From CALDTK01 sp965213735 (GTDB taxonomy: Bacteria > Bacteroidota > Bacteroidia > Chitinophagales > Saprospiraceae): a stretch of 64,000 nt of DNA. Below, piece after piece: positions 1 to 8,053 of this stretch. The stretch is taken from the NCBI GenBank assembly GCA_965213735.1, contig CBDCAB010000006.1:1178001-1242000 (forward strand), in the 5' to 3' direction. The notes beneath the pieces were generated by a model. The model made no database searches. It was not told where the DNA came from and was given only the letters and a program-made list of their open reading frames with translations. Position 1 is the stretch's first letter. Each line of letters starts with the position of its first letter. Both the position numbers and the translations under genes were made by a program.

Positions 1-30
1 CTTATGCAAAAGCCGGTTTTCTAGAAGGCG

Positions 31-654
31 TCAGCGCTGCGGAGGAACCCGCCAGGCATGCGTAAACGTCACCACAAAACGGTCGATACCGCCTTGCCTT
101 CTCACAAACTCACTTAGCACCACCACTTCCCCAAGCGCCGTAAAGCCAGTAATTACATCTTCCCGCAAAAAATTGAGGTTTTGACGTAAGTAGCCAATTC
201 CTATGCGCGAAGTATAATTGCTATTAGGCGCCACCAAATCTACTTGCAGACTCGGCAAAAGGTGTAGCCCGCCTTTACTTTCAATAATACTTTTGCCTTT
301 GCCCGCTAAAGCATAGCCAACATTTAAACTTGCTGATACTCTATTTAATGGCTGGTATGTTACTCGCCCAAACAATGGATACATGCGCTCCTTGCTTCCT
401 GCTTTAATTGTGAGCAAACCAACACCGCCACCGACGCTTACTCCCGGATAAATCATCTTTGCGTAGCTGCCGCAGAGAAGGATACCAGCTTCAGTTTCAT
501 TGTCCCCGCTTCCGAAATGCGTACTTAAATCGAGGGCATAGTGCTGGGCGCCGGTTGCAAACACATCGCCGATGCCATTGCCCTCTTGCTGCCCCAGTAG
601 GGATTGCAGCGACAGCACAGCTAGGAGGCAGAATAGGCATAGGAGTCGAAGCAT
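31..654 (-). CDS. Putative outer-membrane beta-barrel protein, function unknown
   Basis: A 207-residue protein with an N-terminal signal peptide (hydrophobic run LLCLFCLLAVLSLQSLLG, cleavage probably before QQEGNG). The rest alternates polar and hydrophobic residues with many Gly/Tyr/Val strands and ends in a charged-aromatic segment (FVVTFTHAWRVPPQR), which fits a small beta-barrel or porin-like protein of the Bacteroidetes envelope. I do not recognise a named family. The open frame can be read from a TTG at 663, but the ATG at 654 directly precedes the signal peptide and is preferred. It is divergent from ftsX, with about 64 bp between the starts. Bases 1-30 downstream of its stop show nothing I can interpret. 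Confidence 0.6.
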   Translation of the reverse strand: MLRLLCLFCLLAVLSLQSLLGQQEGNGIGDVFATGAQHYALDLSTHFGSGDNETEAGILLCGSYAKMIYPGVSVGGGVGLLTIKAGSKERMYPLFGRVTYQPLNRVSASLNVGYALAGKGKSIIESKGGLHLLPSLQVDLVAPNSNYTSRIGIGYLRQNLNFLREDVITGFTALGEVVVLSEFVRRQGGIDRFVVTFTHAWRVPPQR

Positions 655-718
655 CGGGCTCAATTTGCCACTAAATAACGATATATCGAGCAGAAGCGGA
701 GTGGCTACTTTAGCCCCG

Positions 719-1612
719 ATGCCATCGTCGACTACGCGCCCCCCTTATATTTCGAGTCTGCTCGCGGCGACCTTCGTGCTGTTTTTGCTGGGGATGTACG
801 TGCTGGCGCTCAATCAGGGTCGGCAACTCGTCGATGGTTTGCGGGAGAGCACGACTTTGGTCGCTGAATTGCGCCCTACCGCAGCGACTACAGCTGAGAC
901 AGAGGTTGACGCTGCACGAGTGAATGCGCTTCAGGAGTGGCTCGAGCAACAGCCTTTTGTCAAATCTGGGTCCGTCACCCTTATCACCAAAGAGCAGGGA
1001 GCGCAACGTCTGCGCGAGGAATTTGGCGATGACTTCATGAATTTCGACCTCGAGAATCCGCTCACGGATGTCATCACGCTCAATCTCGATGCCCAGACTG
1101 TCGCTAGCGGTCGCATGGAGCAGGCCCGTCTTAGCATCTCTGAGCGGCCGGAGGTGCTCGATGCCTACGTGCAGGAAGGGAATGTGGCTTTGCTGGCCAG
1201 CCGCTTGAGTGATATCGGCTTGTGGGGCAGCGTGCTCGGGGCGGTGTTGCTGCTCGGGGTGGTGCTTCTGCTGCTCAATACCACGCGCCTTGCCTTGCTC
1301 AACAAAGCTCAACTCATCAAGAATATGGAGCTGGTCGGCGCTAGTTGGGGCTTCATATCTGCGCCGTTTTTGAAGCGTGCTGTTCTGCTCGGGGCGCTGA
1401 GTGGGGTGTTAGCTGTGCTGCTCGTGATTGCCTGTTCAGCTTACGCCAAAACCCAACTCACCGACATCTGGGCCGATCCCACACTCACTCAGTTTGCACT
1501 CTTAGGAGGTGCACTGATACTTGTCGGAGTTTTCATCAACTTTGCAACCACGTTTTTCGTAATCCGAAGAACACTCAAAATGCGCGTCGACGATCTGGCT
1601 GCCCTTAGATAA
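719..1612 (+). CDS. ftsX: FtsX-like permease, cell division ABC transporter subunit
   Basis: A 297-residue inner-membrane protein with FtsX topology: a TM helix near the N-terminus (about residues 11-32, ISSLLAATFVLFLLGMYVLA), a periplasmic domain (about 35-165), then three C-terminal TM helices ending in the cytoplasmic tail FFVIRRTLKMRVDDL. FtsX works with the ATPase FtsE at the division ring and activates peptidoglycan hydrolases; ftsE is not in this window. The open frame extends upstream to 572, but the first 49 codons encode an Arg/Ser-rich stretch overlapping the divergent gene, so the ATG at 719 is chosen. The result matches the usual family length of about 290-300. It is followed by DUF3098, uppP and truB in the order commonly seen in Bacteroidetes, with short gaps suggesting one operon. 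Confidence 0.9.
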   Translation: MPSSTTRPPYISSLLAATFVLFLLGMYVLALNQGRQLVDGLRESTTLVAELRPTAATTAETEVDAARVNALQEWLEQQPFVKSGSVTLITKEQGAQRLREEFGDDFMNFDLENPLTDVITLNLDAQTVASGRMEQARLSISERPEVLDAYVQEGNVALLASRLSDIGLWGSVLGAVLLLGVVLLLLNTTRLALLNKAQLIKNMELVGASWGFISAPFLKRAVLLGALSGVLAVLLVIACSAYAKTQLTDIWADPTLTQFALLGGALILVGVFINFATTFFVIRRTLKMRVDDLAALR

Positions 1613-1630
1613 GCAGCCTCAACTCTACCT

Positions 1631-1936
1631 ATGGCTAAGATTAAAACCACCACTGCACGCCCGAGCGCTGTAACGCAAGCCCAAACACCAAGCCCTCGGC
1701 TCGACGATGACCAAAGACCTACTGACGAACTCGTATTCGGCAAGCAAACCATGATCTGGATTGGCGCTGGTATCGTGCTCATGCTCATCGGCATGGGATT
1801 GATGGCCGGTGGCGGCATGCCTTCGCCCGATGTGTGGGACGATGAACTCATTTATAGCTTTCGCCGCATTACGCTTGCTCCAATTGTTATCCTTGCAGGC
1901 CTTGGCGTAATTACCTACGCCATTCTGAAGAAGTAA
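1631..1936 (+). CDS. DUF3098 family membrane protein
   Basis: A 101-residue protein with a polar N-terminus (about residues 1-33), a conserved FGKQTMIWIGAGIVLMLIG segment forming TM1 (about 39-60), a short loop with GGGMPSPDVWDDELIYSFRRITLAPI, and TM2 (about 80-98) ending in Lys-Lys. The FGK...GGG...FRRITLAP signature is that of the Bacteroidetes family DUF3098, which typically lies between ftsX and uppP as here. The function is unknown; the position suggests a link to division or wall-precursor metabolism (inference). The ATG lies 18 bp after the ftsX stop, and the stop is 4 bp before the uppP start. Confidence 0.85.
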   Translation: MAKIKTTTARPSAVTQAQTPSPRLDDDQRPTDELVFGKQTMIWIGAGIVLMLIGMGLMAGGGMPSPDVWDDELIYSFRRITLAPIVILAGLGVITYAILKK

Positions 1937-1940
1937 GTAA

Positions 1941-2738
1941 GTGGCAGAAATAATTCGTGCGGTAGTGCTCGGCATTGTGCAGGGGCTAACCGAATTTTTG
2001 CCCGTTTCGAGCAGCGGCCACCTCGAATTAGCCAAAGCCTTGCTCGGCGATGATTCGCTCGCAGAGGAGTCTATGATTATGACCATCGTGCTGCACTTCG
2101 CTACGGCACTGGCAACGCTGTGGGTGTTTCGACGCGACGTTGGCGAGTTAATAAGTGGAATTATCCGTGGCCAACGAGAAGATCTTGACTTCGTCGGCAA
2201 AATCATCCTGAGTATGGTGCCCGCCGCTCTGGTGGGTGTTGTTTTCGAAGAAGAACTCAAAAGCTTCTTCAGTGGCCAGATTTTGCTGGTGGGCTTGATG
2301 CTGGCAGTGACTGGTCTGCTCCTCCTGCTGGCCGACCGCGCCCGCGAAACAGATCGCTTTGTGAGCTGGGGCAACGCAGCTGTGATTGGAGTAGCCCAGG
2401 CCATTGCAATTCTGCCAGGCATCTCACGCTCAGGAGCTACCATCAGCACATCGGTATTGCTCGGTATTGATCGCGAGCGCGCGGCGAGGTTTAGCTTTCT
2501 GATGGTGGTGCCGCTCATTTTTGGAGCCATTGCAAAAGACCTTCTCGACGGAGATTTGGGTGCGCAACGAGCAAATTACTTGGCCTACGGAGTGGGTTTT
2601 GCAGTGGCATTTTTTACTGGCGTGTTCGCCTGCCAACTCATGATCAGATTGGTGAAACGCAGCAAACTTCGCTACTTCGCTTACTACTGTTTTTTAGTTG
2701 CTGCCATAGCGGTGGGCTATACCATGTTTACTGGCTAA
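1941..2738 (+). CDS. uppP: Undecaprenyl-diphosphate phosphatase
   Basis: A 265-residue polytopic membrane enzyme that dephosphorylates undecaprenyl diphosphate to recycle the lipid carrier used for peptidoglycan and surface polysaccharides. The two UppP/BacA signatures are intact: GIVQGLTEFLPVSSSGHLEL near the N-terminus (acidic and Ser/His active-site residues) and PGISRSGATIST around residue 160 (catalytic Arg). Length is typical of the family. The start is a GTG at 1941, 4 bp after the DUF3098 stop; no ATG lies nearby in frame. The stop abuts the truB ATG without a gap, indicating translational coupling in an ftsX-DUF3098-uppP-truB operon. Confidence 0.96.
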   Translation: MAEIIRAVVLGIVQGLTEFLPVSSSGHLELAKALLGDDSLAEESMIMTIVLHFATALATLWVFRRDVGELISGIIRGQREDLDFVGKIILSMVPAALVGVVFEEELKSFFSGQILLVGLMLAVTGLLLLLADRARETDRFVSWGNAAVIGVAQAIAILPGISRSGATISTSVLLGIDRERAARFSFLMVVPLIFGAIAKDLLDGDLGAQRANYLAYGVGFAVAFFTGVFACQLMIRLVKRSKLRYFAYYCFLVAAIAVGYTMFTG

Positions 2739-3497
2739 ATGAGCAAGCAAATGCCTTTACCGCTGCGCAAGCGCCAATTTAATTTTAGAACTGGCGAGTT
2801 ATTATTGGTTGATAAGCCCGCCGGCTGGACCAGTTTTGATGTCGTAAATAAATTGCGCTACAGGTTGCGCAAGCTCACCGGCATCAAACGAATCAAGGTT
2901 GGGCACAGCGGCACCCTCGATCCGATGGCGACTGGTTTGCTGCTCATCGCAACCGGCAAGGCCACTAAGCAACTCACCGAGCTCACCGGTTTGCCCAAAG
3001 CGTATGCCGGCACCATACGTTTTGGCGAAAGCACACCCAGCTATGACGCCGAAACTGAAGTCGACCACCACTACCCTACCGACCACCTGAATGACACTCT
3101 CCTTAAGCAGTTGGTGGCACAACACCTGACAGGACAGATCGATCAGCGTCCACCTATTTACTCAGCTATCAAGGTGGATGGGAAGCGACTTTATAAAGCT
3201 GCTCGCGCCGGGCAGCAAGTGGAGGTGCCGATGCGGACGGTGGAAGTCAGCAAGTTTGAGTTGAGGCGCATCGCCTTACCTGAAGTCGACTTTGTGGTGC
3301 AGTGCTCGAAAGGCACATACATCCGCTCGCTTGCACATGATCTAGGACAACTTGCACAATCCGGCGCTCACTTGACTGCCCTACGCCGCACGGCGATTGG
3401 AGAATATAATGTCGCCGATGCTTATACAGTGGATCAGCTTACTGCCTATCTCGATGAGCAGGTAGCGCTGCTGTCGGATCAGGATGAGCAGGGGTGA
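2739..3497 (+). CDS. truB: tRNA pseudouridine(55) synthase
   Basis: A 252-residue enzyme converting U55 of tRNA T-loops to pseudouridine. The motif GHSGTLDPMATGLL contains the catalytic aspartate (D61). The KPAGWTSFDVV segment (26-36), RFGESTPSYDAETE, the PPIYSAIKVDGKRLYKAAR motif and the C-terminal GTYIRSLAHDLG motif are all typical of TruB. The length corresponds to the short form without a large PUA extension. The ATG directly follows the uppP stop. The 3' end overlaps the convergent hydrolase gene by about 59 bp, so the two mRNAs would be complementary at their ends. Codons for RFGES carry one copy of the recurrent GTTTTGGCGAAAGC word (3019-3032). Confidence 0.97.
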   Translation: MSKQMPLPLRKRQFNFRTGELLLVDKPAGWTSFDVVNKLRYRLRKLTGIKRIKVGHSGTLDPMATGLLLIATGKATKQLTELTGLPKAYAGTIRFGESTPSYDAETEVDHHYPTDHLNDTLLKQLVAQHLTGQIDQRPPIYSAIKVDGKRLYKAARAGQQVEVPMRTVEVSKFELRRIALPEVDFVVQCSKGTYIRSLAHDLGQLAQSGAHLTALRRTAIGEYNVADAYTVDQLTAYLDEQVALLSDQDEQG

Positions 3498-4422
3498 GCA
3501 CCTTGCGCCGCGCGAGAATCACCTTCTGTCCGCGTGCATCAATCGCGGTAAAATTTTCTGCGGACTCCTGCACCAGTGGAGGCTGACTATGCAGCAGGCG
3601 TCGAGCCAGTGGCCAGTACAGCAGCGTATCGAGCGCGTCGATGGTGCCTACGCGTAGCGCCTTGCGCGTACTGTAATTGCGGTAGCCAGAGTCGAAATGT
3701 CTGTCGACCCCATAGCACTCATTGTGGTGCTCGCTCAGCGTGTCGCGGTCAAAAGCCGTAGCGCTTTGGTGATACCAGGTAAAATCCGCAGTGGGCTGTA
3801 CTGTCTGAGCCAAGAGCTCCACGAATTCGGTCTTAGTAACCCAATCGCCGGCGTGGGTGATGGCAATTACCTCAACGTCTGGAGCTATGTCTGCGTAGCT
3901 CTCTAGCCTACTTCCGTGAAAACGGCTCGTGCCAGGAGCAGCGAGCAAGGCTGCAGCACCTCGAGGCAAACCGAGTAAATCCTCCCGCGCCAACATATAG
4001 GCCGATAAGGTGCCGCCGTAGCTGTGACCGATATACGTGATGCCATCGGTTTGGACGGGCCACCCACGCTCTTCAATCATCTTCAGCCCGCGATGTATAC
4101 CAGCTGCGGCAAGAGTGGCAAATTTCTTCGTACTGGGGCGAAGAATGGCCTTCTGGTAACGAGGGAAAATAACGACTGCCTCTTGCCCCACGAGATCGCG
4201 CAGCCAAGCGCCATAGATCATCGGATTGATAGCTCCGTAGCCATGGAGAAACACCACGAGCTTAAGGCTGTCTCGCTCAGCTACATCTGCTGGTGCAAAG
4301 ACATAACAACCTCGCTTAGACTTGTACGCATCGACAACAGTAATACCCTCCACGTGGAGCTGGGCCTGCAGAAGGGTAAGGGTGCTGATGGAGAGAAGCA
4401 CGAACAGAATGAGGCGCTGCAT
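3439..4422 (-). CDS. Secreted alpha/beta hydrolase
   Basis: About 327 residues. A signal peptide (LILFVLLSISTLTLLQAQ) is followed by an alpha/beta-hydrolase fold: LKLVVFLHGYGA (strand plus oxyanion HG motif), VVIFPRYQ, and ITYIGHSYGGTLSAY, with Ser of GHSYGG as nucleophile (about S134). A later DRHFDSGYRN may supply the catalytic His, though the Asp/His assignment is uncertain. The substrate cannot be told; such proteins are often esterases, lipases or peptidases of the periplasm or cell surface. The ATG at 4422 is chosen because it begins a compact signal peptide; an in-frame ATG at 4440 would add six residues. It converges on truB with a 59-bp overlap and is divergent from gpsA. Confidence 0.75.
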   Translation of the reverse strand: MQRLILFVLLSISTLTLLQAQLHVEGITVVDAYKSKRGCYVFAPADVAERDSLKLVVFLHGYGAINPMIYGAWLRDLVGQEAVVIFPRYQKAILRPSTKKFATLAAAGIHRGLKMIEERGWPVQTDGITYIGHSYGGTLSAYMLAREDLLGLPRGAAALLAAPGTSRFHGSRLESYADIAPDVEVIAITHAGDWVTKTEFVELLAQTVQPTADFTWYHQSATAFDRDTLSEHHNECYGVDRHFDSGYRNYSTRKALRVGTIDALDTLLYWPLARRLLHSQPPLVQESAENFTAIDARGQKVILARRKVLTPAHPDPTAALPAHRDRQ

Positions 4423-4487
4423 GCAGAAGTAACGCTGCATGGTGGCAAACTGTCTACCACGCGTGCGCAACCCTTAGCTTGTGCCCG

Positions 4488-5528
4488 ATGGCGAGTGGCA
4501 AACCAATTGGAATTATCGGCGCAGGTGCATTTGGGGCGGTGATGGCGAATGTGGCCGCCAATAATGGAAATGTCCTGTTGTACACGCGCCAACGTGCCAT
4601 GGCCGAAGAAGGTAATCGCAAGCGCCGCATCCGCGATTTTGACCTCGCCGACTCGATCACCTTGGTCTCAGACTGCGCAGAACTTTGCTCGCGCTGCGAT
4701 CTAATATTGCCCATCGTTCCTTCTACCGCTTTTCGCAAAACGATGCAAAGTTTCGCGCCTCATCTCAGCCCTCGCCATTTCCTAATTCATGGCATAAAAG
4801 GCTTTGATGTGCCTATTGAACGCGGCGGCGACTGGACCAAAATGCGGCTCACCCGGGCCAATGTGCGCACGATGAGCGAGGTGATTGCAGAAGAAACTAA
4901 CGTGCTGCGTATCGGCTGCCTCAGCGGACCGAACTTGAGTCGCGAGATCGACGAAGGTCAGCCAACAGCTACTGTCATTGCTAGCAATTACGATGAAGTG
5001 GTGCAAGCCGGCATAGCCGCGTTTTCGACTGATCGCTTCCAAGTGTTTGGTTCTCACGAGCTCCTGGGTGCCGAAATAGCGGGCGCCTTGAAGAATGGTA
5101 TTGCGATAGGGAGTGGTGTGCTGGCGGGACGTGGTTTTGGTAAAAACATCCAGGCGATACTGCTGACACGTGGACTGGTGGAGATGGTGAATCTCGGCAA
5201 GCGCATGGGTGCTGGCTCACGCGCTTTTCTCGGATCGGCGGGAATAGGCGATTTGATAGCAACGGCGACAAGTACAGACTCCCGAAATTTTGCTTTAGGC
5301 TATCGACTCGGCAAGGGCGAAAAGCTAGCGCAGGCCACCGACGGCTCTGTCATCTTAACCGAAGGCGTGAGGGTGCTGCGCATCGTGCGTCAACTCACCC
5401 GCTACTATAGAATTCATCTGCCCATCTTCAATACGCTGCATGCAGTGGCGGTGGAAGGTTACCCTGTAGATCGAGCCTTAAAGTTTTTGATGACTTACCC
5501 TTACGATGTCGACGTGGACTTCGTGTAG
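4488..5528 (+). CDS. gpsA: NAD(P)H-dependent glycerol-3-phosphate dehydrogenase
   Basis: A 346-residue cytosolic enzyme reducing dihydroxyacetone phosphate to sn-glycerol-3-phosphate, the entry to phospholipid synthesis. The N-terminal Rossmann motif is GIIGAGAFGAVMANVAANN. SGPNLSREI matches the GPS-A-E signature. The C-terminal domain carries ALKNGIAIGSGVLAGRGFG (active-site Lys in the KN pair), LLTRGLVEM and GIGDLIATATSTDSRNFALG, all diagnostic of GpsA. The open frame begins at a TTG (4479), but the ATG at 4488, three codons later, is the likely start. It is monocistronic by appearance, divergent from the hydrolase and 41 bp upstream of the YfhO gene. Confidence 0.94.
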   Translation: MASGKPIGIIGAGAFGAVMANVAANNGNVLLYTRQRAMAEEGNRKRRIRDFDLADSITLVSDCAELCSRCDLILPIVPSTAFRKTMQSFAPHLSPRHFLIHGIKGFDVPIERGGDWTKMRLTRANVRTMSEVIAEETNVLRIGCLSGPNLSREIDEGQPTATVIASNYDEVVQAGIAAFSTDRFQVFGSHELLGAEIAGALKNGIAIGSGVLAGRGFGKNIQAILLTRGLVEMVNLGKRMGAGSRAFLGSAGIGDLIATATSTDSRNFALGYRLGKGEKLAQATDGSVILTEGVRVLRIVRQLTRYYRIHLPIFNTLHAVAVEGYPVDRALKFLMTYPYDVDVDFV

Positions 5529-5569
5529 CGGGCCGCTTACCTTGGCGACCTCATTTCGGAATTTCTCTT

Positions 5570-8053
5570 ATGCAGGAGCGCACCCTCTTGGCCAGCATTT
5601 GGCCCACAGCCGTAGCTATAGTCATCATGCTGATTGCGGCTGTCATATACTTCAGTCCACAACTCGAAGGCAAGGAGATACCGAGCAGTGATACCCTCGC
5701 CAATCGGGGGATGACGCAAGAGTTGAAGGAGCATTATGAGGAGACGGGCGAGCGAGCACTGTGGACCAATTCCATGTTTGGCGGTATGCCGGCTTACCAA
5801 ATCTATGCGCCAGAGCGAGGCAACCTGCTACGCTATGTCGAAGATGTACTGAGCCTCGGCTTCACGCGCCCTATCGGCTACTTCTTTACCATCATGATTG
5901 GGCTGTTCATCCTGCTGCGCGTACTCAATGTGGGGGTTTGGCTGTCGATGATTGGGGCTATCACCTTTGCCCTGAGCGCCAATCACCTCACGCTGTTCGA
6001 GGCGGGGCACATGACGAAAATTCGGGCCATCAGCTTTATGGCGCCGACGCTGGCAGGGCTCATCTTGTTGTTTCGTGGGCGCTACTGGATAGGTCTCGGC
6101 ACGTTTGCGCTGTTTTTGGGGCTTAACATCTTTGCCAACCACCCGCAGATGACCTACTATCTCGCGGCGGCGTGTGCGTGCTTCGTGATTTTTCGCTTGA
6201 TTCACGACCTGGGTCGGCACCAGTTGCCTCGTTTTGCGAAAGCGCTAGGACTGGCCTTACTCGCCGCAGGACTGGCCATATTTGCTTCTTACAGCAAGTT
6301 GAGCACCACGATTGAGTACGGTAAGGATACCATGCGGGGGGCGCCAATTCTTACTTCAGCGACTACAGGTGATACTCCTACGAGTAGCTCTGAAGTCGAA
6401 GGGTTGGAGTGGAATTACGCCATGCAGTGGAGTAACGGGCCGATAGATATAATGGCAAGTTTTATTCCGGGAATTGCAGGCGGCGGGCAACCCGTAGCTA
6501 TTGAGCGGGATGGGCCAATAGGTACAGCCTTGCGGCAAAACGGGCAACAACTCCCTCCTAATTTTGAGCTTCCGCTTTATCATGGAGAATTACCCTTTAC
6601 GAGCGGACCAGCCTATTTCGGAGCAATAGCAGTTTATCTGTTTATTCTGGCCATGTTCTGGTTGCCGGCCGGATGGAGGTATTTCTTTGGCTCAGCAGTG
6701 CTATTGACGCTGTTAATTTCTATGGGCAAGCATGCTGAATGGCTCAACCGACCGCTATTTAATTTGCTGCCATATTTCAACAACTTTCGCAGTCCGAGTA
6801 GCGCGACGAGCATTACGGCTATGCTGGTTGCTGCAGGAGGATTTGCAGGCTTATGTCAGCTGCTGCGCGCACGTTTGGTGCCCAATCCACGCGTCAATCT
6901 GCGCACCTTTTATATAGGCACCGGCATTACAGCGGTGATTGTGCTGGGCGTGGCATTTTTAGGCTCTGCTTTCACTGATATGATGAGTGCAGGTGATGCT
7001 CGTATGACGCAGGCTGGCATTCCGGAAGCGGCGCTCGTAGATGAGCGTCTCGCGTATATGCGTACGAGTGCACTCACTGTGGTTGGCTATATTGCTTTAG
7101 TAGCCGCAGGTATTTGGGCGTATCTGCGAGGCATGCTTTCCAATATAGTCTTACTGGTTTTGGTAGGGCTTGTCAGCGTGACGGATGTCTGGACGACAGG
7201 GCGCGACTATATCGACAAGTCAGATTTTCAAAGTACCCGCCAAACTGCACAAATATTCACTCCCCGTCCAGTTGATAATCAAATACTGCAGGATAAGGAT
7301 CCGAATTATCGGGTGCTAGATTTGAGCATCAATACCTTTAACGATGCGCGAATTAGCTACTTCCATAAAACAATTGGAGGTTACCATGCCGCCAAACTGC
7401 AGCGGGCGCAAGACCTTATAGATCGCCCTATAAAGCAAGGGAATCAAGCAGTGCTCAACATGCTCAATACGCGCTACATCATTACTGGTCAGCAAGGTCA
7501 GGAGCAGGTACAGCGCAATCCGGGTGCGCTCGGCAATGCTTGGTTTGTGCAGAGTGTGCAGACAGTTGGTGATGCTAATGCAGAGATTGAGGCGCTCAAC
7601 AACATCGATCCCCGCACGACGGCTGTGGTGCACGAAGAGTTTGCAGAGCAGCTACCAGCGACGAGTTTTAGCGGAAGCGGAAGCATAGAGCTGACTGCCT
7701 ATGCTCCAGATGCACTCAGCTACAGGAGTTCTTCTGACGGACAGCAGCTGGCAGTTTTTTCGGAGATGTGGTACGGGCCGGATAAAGGATGGGTGGCTAC
7801 TATAGACGGTGAACCTGCACCTTTGCTGCGGGTAAATTATGCCCTTCGCGGTTTAATCGTTCCTCCAGGTGAGCACACAATCGAGATGCGCTTCGAGCCG
7901 AGCGCGTTTTATACAGGGGAGAAAATCAGCTATGCCGCTAGCGGCATAATACTGGCACTATTTGCAGCGGCCCTCTATTTCAGCTTTAGGAGAAGCCGCC
8001 GTGACTCCCCGGCGGATGGTGAAATCCGCATTGAAAAAATAGGCCCCAGGTGA
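5570..8053 (+). CDS. YfhO family polytopic membrane protein
   Basis: An 827-residue membrane protein of the YfhO family, common in Bacteroidetes and related to GT-C-type glycosyltransferases acting on lipid-linked sugars. TM1 is at residues 10-29, followed by an extracytoplasmic loop with SSDTLANRGMTQELKEHYEETGE and ALWTNSMFGGMPAYQI, a characteristic YfhO motif. About a dozen TM helices follow (to about residue 540), then a periplasmic globular part, a beta-sandwich near residues 690-780 with EMWYGPDKGWVATIDGEPAP and VPPGEHTIEMRFEP, and a last TM helix before an Arg-rich tail. The stop overlaps the GTG of the next glycosyltransferase by 3 bases, consistent with a shared role in surface glycan assembly. 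The reaction is unknown. Confidence 0.88.
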   Translation: MQERTLLASIWPTAVAIVIMLIAAVIYFSPQLEGKEIPSSDTLANRGMTQELKEHYEETGERALWTNSMFGGMPAYQIYAPERGNLLRYVEDVLSLGFTRPIGYFFTIMIGLFILLRVLNVGVWLSMIGAITFALSANHLTLFEAGHMTKIRAISFMAPTLAGLILLFRGRYWIGLGTFALFLGLNIFANHPQMTYYLAAACACFVIFRLIHDLGRHQLPRFAKALGLALLAAGLAIFASYSKLSTTIEYGKDTMRGAPILTSATTGDTPTSSSEVEGLEWNYAMQWSNGPIDIMASFIPGIAGGGQPVAIERDGPIGTALRQNGQQLPPNFELPLYHGELPFTSGPAYFGAIAVYLFILAMFWLPAGWRYFFGSAVLLTLLISMGKHAEWLNRPLFNLLPYFNNFRSPSSATSITAMLVAAGGFAGLCQLLRARLVPNPRVNLRTFYIGTGITAVIVLGVAFLGSAFTDMMSAGDARMTQAGIPEAALVDERLAYMRTSALTVVGYIALVAAGIWAYLRGMLSNIVLLVLVGLVSVTDVWTTGRDYIDKSDFQSTRQTAQIFTPRPVDNQILQDKDPNYRVLDLSINTFNDARISYFHKTIGGYHAAKLQRAQDLIDRPIKQGNQAVLNMLNTRYIITGQQGQEQVQRNPGALGNAWFVQSVQTVGDANAEIEALNNIDPRTTAVVHEEFAEQLPATSFSGSGSIELTAYAPDALSYRSSSDGQQLAVFSEMWYGPDKGWVATIDGEPAPLLRVNYALRGLIVPPGEHTIEMRFEPSAFYTGEKISYAASGIILALFAAALYFSFRRSRRDSPADGEIRIEKIGPR

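Noticed and set aside
572..718. Upstream extension of ftsX to 572
   Set aside because: It overlaps the divergent gene and encodes an Arg/Ser-rich segment absent from FtsX proteins; the ATG at 719 gives the normal length.
701..720. TACTTTAG near 706 as an ftsX promoter
   Set aside because: It mismatches TAnnTTTG at the last part and lies too close to the ATG, with no -33 element at a usable distance.
1625..2530. 301-codon minus-strand frame opposite DUF3098 and uppP
   Set aside because: The Ser/Arg/Pro-rich product has no motif, and the plus-strand genes there are certain.
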